This document shows positions 60,301 to 64,000 of a stretch of DNA of 64,000 nt, in pieces. The stretch spans positions 15,184,882 through 15,248,881 of the forward strand of contig CM049317.1 of assembly GCA_026874595.1 (NCBI GenBank), read 5' to 3'. This DNA comes from Sipunculus nudus. Lineage: Eukaryota; Annelida; Sipuncula; Golfingiida; Sipunculidae. The notes under the pieces were generated by a model. It saw only the letters and a program-made list of their open reading frames with translations, had not been told where the DNA came from and searched no databases. A program made the position numbers and the translations under genes. Position 1 is the stretch's first letter, and every line of letters starts with the position of its first letter.

Positions 60301-63300
60301 ATAAAGATGTAGATAATGATGTAGCTCACGATGTACCTAAAGATATAGATAAAGCTGTAGGTAATGATGTAGCTCACGATGTACATAAAGATATAGATAA
60401 AGATGTAGATAATGATGTAGCTGATGATGTACATAAAGATATAGATAAAGCTGTAGGTAATGATGTAGCTGACGATGTACATAAAGATATAGATAAAGTT
60501 GTAGATAATGATGTAGCTGACGATGTACATAAAGATATAGATAAAGCTGTAGATAATGATGTACCTTATGATGTACATAGAAAATATAGATAAAGTTGTC
60601 GATAATGATGTAGCTGATGATGTACATAAAGATATAGATAAAGATGTAGATAATGATGTAGCTGATGATGTACATAAAGATATAGATAAAGGTGTAGATA
60701 ATGATGTAGCTGATGATGTACATAAAGATATAGATAATGGTGTAGGTAATGATGTAGCTCACGATGTACCTAAAGATATAGACAAAGGTGTAGATAATGA
60801 TGTAGCTGATGATGTACATAAAGATATAGATAAAGCTGTAGATAATGATGTAGCTGACGATGTACATAAAGATATAGATAAAGATGTAGATAATGATGTA
60901 GCTTATGATGTACATAAAGATATAGATAAAGCTGTAGATAGTGATGTAGCTGACGATGTACATAAAGATATAGATAAAGGTGTAGACAATGATGTAGCTG
61001 GTGATGTACATAAAGATATAGATAAAGCTGTAGGTAATGATGTAGCTGACGATGTACATAAAGATATAGATAAAGATGTAGATAATGATGTAGCTTATGA
61101 TGTACATAAAGATATAGATAAAGCTGTAGATAGTGATGTAGCTGACGATGTACATAAAGATATAGATAAAGGTGTAGACAATGATGTAGCTGGTGATGTA
61201 CATAAAGATATAGATAAAGCTGTAGGTAATGATGTAGCTGACGATGTACATAAAGATATAGATAAAGACTTAGATAATGATGTAGCTGATGATGTACATA
61301 AAGATATAGATAAAGCTGTAGGTAATGATGTAGCTGACGATGTACATAAAGATATAGATAAAGTTGTAGATAATGATGTAGCTGACGATGTACATAAAGA
61401 TATAGATAAAGATGTAGACAATGATGTAGCTGATGATGTACATAAAGATATAGATAAAGGTGTGGACAATGATGTAGATAATGATGTACCTAAAGATATA
61501 GACAAAGGTGTAGATAATGATGTGTAGATAATGATGTAGCTGATGATGTACATAAAGATATAGATAAAGATGTAGATAATGATGTAGCTCACGATGTACC
61601 TAAAGATATAGATAAAGCTGTAGGTAATGATGTAGCTCACGATGTACATAAAGATATAGATAAAGATGTAGATAATGATGTAGCTGATGATGTACATAAA
61701 GATATAGATAAAGCTGTAGGTAATGATGTAGCTGACGATGTACATAAAGATATAGATAAAGTTGTAGATAATGATGTAGCTGACGATGTACATAAAGATA
61801 TAGATAAAGCTGTAGATAATGATGTAGCTGACGATGTACATAAAGATATAGATAAAGATGTAGATAATGATGTAGCTGATGATGTACATAAAGATAAAGA
61901 TAAAGCTGTAGGTAATGATGTAGCTGACGATGTACATAAAGATATAGATAAAGATGTAGATAATGATGTAGCTGATGATGTACATAAAGATATAGATAAA
62001 GCTGTAGGTAATGATGTAGCTGATGATGTACATAAAGATATAGATAAAGCTGTAGGTAATGATGTAGCTGATGATGTACATAAAGATATAGATAAAGGTG
62101 TAGACAATGATGTAGCTGACGATGTACATAAAGATATAGATAAAGATGTAGATAATGATGTAGCTGATGATGTACATAAAGATATAGATAAAGGTGTAGA
62201 TAATGATGTAGCTGACGATGTACATAAAGATATAGATAAAGATGTAGATAATGATGTAGCTGATGATGTACATAAAGATATAGATAAAGCTGTAGATAAT
62301 GATGTAGCTGACAATGTACATAAAGATATAGATAAAGATGTAGATAATGATGTAGCTGATGATGTACATAAAGATATAGATAAAGCTGTAGAAAGTGATG
62401 TAGCTGACGATGTACATAAAGATATAGATAAAGGTGTAGACAATGATGTAGCTGGTGTAGTACATAAAGATATAGATAAAGCTGTAGGTAATGATGTAGC
62501 TGACGATGTACATAAAGATATAGATAAAGACTTAGATAATGATGTAGCTGATGATGTACATAAAGATATAGATAAAGCTGTAGGTAATGATGTAGCTGAC
62601 GATGTACATAAAGATATAGATAAAGTTGTAGATAATGATGTAGCTGACGATGTACATAAAGATATAGATAAAGATGTAGACAATGATGTAGCTGATGATG
62701 TACATAAAGATATAGATAAAGCTGTAGATAATGATGTAGCTGACGATGTACATAAAGATATAGATAAAGGTGTGGACAATGATGTAGATGATGATGTACC
62801 TAAAGATATAGACAAAGGTGTAGATAATGATGTAGCTGATGATGTACATAAAGATATAGATAAAGATGTAGATAATGATGTAGCTCACGATGTACCTAAA
62901 GATATAGATAAAGCTGTAGGTAATGATGTAGCTCACGATGTACATAAAGATATAGATAAAGATGTAGATAATGATGTAGCTGATGATGTACATAAAGATA
63001 TAGATAAAGCTGTAGGTAATGATGTAGCTGACGATGTACATAAAGATATAGATAAAGTTGTAGATAATGATGTAGCTGACGATGTACATAAAGATATAGA
63101 TAAAGATGTAGACAATGATGTAGCTGATGATGTACATAAAGATATAGATAAAGCTGTAGATAATGATGTAGCTGACGATGTACATAAAGATATAGATAAA
63201 GGTGTAGACAATGATGTAGATGACGATGTACCTGAAGATATAGACAAAGGTGTAGATAATGATGTAGCTGATGATGTACATAAAGATATAGATAAAGATG

Positions 63301-64000
63301 TAGATAATGATGTAGCTGATGATGTACATAAAGATATAGATAAAGCTGTAGGTAATGATGTAGCTTACGATGTACCTAAAGATATAGATAAAGTTGTCGA
63401 TAATGATGTAGCTGATGATGTATATAAAGATATAGATAAAGCTGTAGATAATGATGTAGCTGATGATGTACATAGAAAATATAGATAAAGTTGTCGATAA
63501 TGATGTAGCTGATGATGTACATAAAGATATAGATAAAGATGTAGATAATGATGTAGCTGATGATGTACATAAAGATATAGATAAAGGTGTAGATAATGAT
63601 GTAGCTGATGATGTACATAAAGATATAGATAAAGATGTAGATAATGATGTAGCTGATGATGTACATAAAGATATAGATAAAGCTGTAGATAGTGATATAG
63701 CTGACGATGTACATAAAGATATAGATAAAGGTGTAGACAATGATGTAGCTGGTGATGTACATAAAGATATAGATAAAGCTGTAAGTAATGATGTAGCTGA
63801 CGATGTACATAAAGATATAGATAAAGACTTAGATAATGATGTAGCTGATGATGTACATAAAGATATAGATAAAGCTGTAGGTAATGATGTAGCTGACGAT
63901 GTACATAAAGATATAGATAAAGTTGTAGATAATGATGTAGCTGACGATGTACATAAAGATATAGATAAAGATGTAGACAATGATGTAGCTGATGATGTAC
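57385..64000. repeat. 48-bp satellite, about 137 copies, built from 12-mers, runs off the window
   Basis: The unit consists of four related 12-mers: GATGTAGCTGAT, GATGTACATAAA, GATATAGATAAA and GCTGTAGATAAT. The array is disordered at the left edge (57385-57500), then regular. Rare variants mark higher-order repeats. GACTTAGATAAT recurs at about 59524, 60004, 61267, 62529 and 63826: the first step is 480 bp (10 units) and later steps are about 1262-1297 bp. 59376-60212 contains a near-exact 480-bp repeat. The plus strand reads DVADDVHKDIDKAVDN (16 residues) for up to 419 codons, and all three minus frames are largely open. Stops and 15-bp slips (60260, 61523) interrupt the plus frame. I treat it as non-coding satellite, probably within the STAT intron. 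Confidence 0.96.

Noticed and set aside
57505-63980. Very long open frames (up to 482 codons) on both strands
   Set aside because: They follow the 48-bp satellite period. All minus frames are open because the unit lacks minus-strand stops, and the plus frame is broken by slips and stops. There are no start, splice or domain signals.

Overview
This window is eukaryotic and animal. It is AT-rich and almost free of genes, with introns, GT/AG splice sites, hAT-like and TTAA-type transposons, tRNA-derived SINE sequence, many dispersed repeats and very long tandem satellites. Several dispersed families begin with a hairpin followed by a GTCC/GTCT tetranucleotide run. In my experience this is characteristic of molluscs, bivalves in particular, so a bivalve or another lophotrochozoan is the best guess. 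That is inferred from repeat style and not proven by a marker gene.

The only gene I can name is on the + strand near the right end. Two exons (53332-53479 and 55308-55464) join in phase across a 1.8 kb intron and encode residues 1-95 of a STAT protein, the STAT5/6-type N-terminal oligomerisation domain. The exons are too short to stand out as ORFs. No further STAT exon was found before 57384, and the rest of the window is a satellite, so the gene must continue beyond the window. An exon-like segment at about 14740-14956 has an ideal Kozak ATG, an in-frame upstream stop and a GT donor whose phase fits the STAT exon. It is a speculative alternative first exon.

Layout. 1-2.7 kb: non-coding plus dispersed repeat family G. 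2.76-4.57 kb: GGTCA-rich tandem arrays (30 bp, 140 bp, degenerate). 5.6-12.8 kb: two kinds of tandem array, doubled by a segmental duplication of about 2.5 kb and interrupted by a family E insertion. 12.8-19.3 kb: mostly unique DNA with family C/D repeats and the candidate exon. 19.3-22.2 kb: 52-bp satellite. 22.285-25.714 kb: hAT-like element with TIRs and an 8-bp target duplication, containing a nested TTAA-flanked MITE. 25.8-30.0 kb: family A element with a doubled 3' end. 31.27-32.24 kb: family F. 34.48-35.04 kb: 31-bp array. 35.9-40.3 kb: family G and two family B elements. 41.4-46.9 kb: 41-bp satellite. 48.85-52.62 kb: second family A element with family B nested inside. 53.3-57.4 kb: STAT exons, with a hAT-type MITE and SINE-like sequence in the introns. 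57.4-64 kb: 48-bp satellite running off the window.

The most interesting result is structural. Families A, B, F and, more loosely, E look unrelated in sequence but share one design: a 5'-terminal hairpin, a GTCC/GTCT tetranucleotide zone, a body of tandem modules, and (in A, B and E) an inverted copy of the hairpin arm near the 3' end. This recalls Helentron-associated/pearl-type elements. Nearly all long ORFs in the window are by-products of stop-free tandem repeats and are not annotated as genes.
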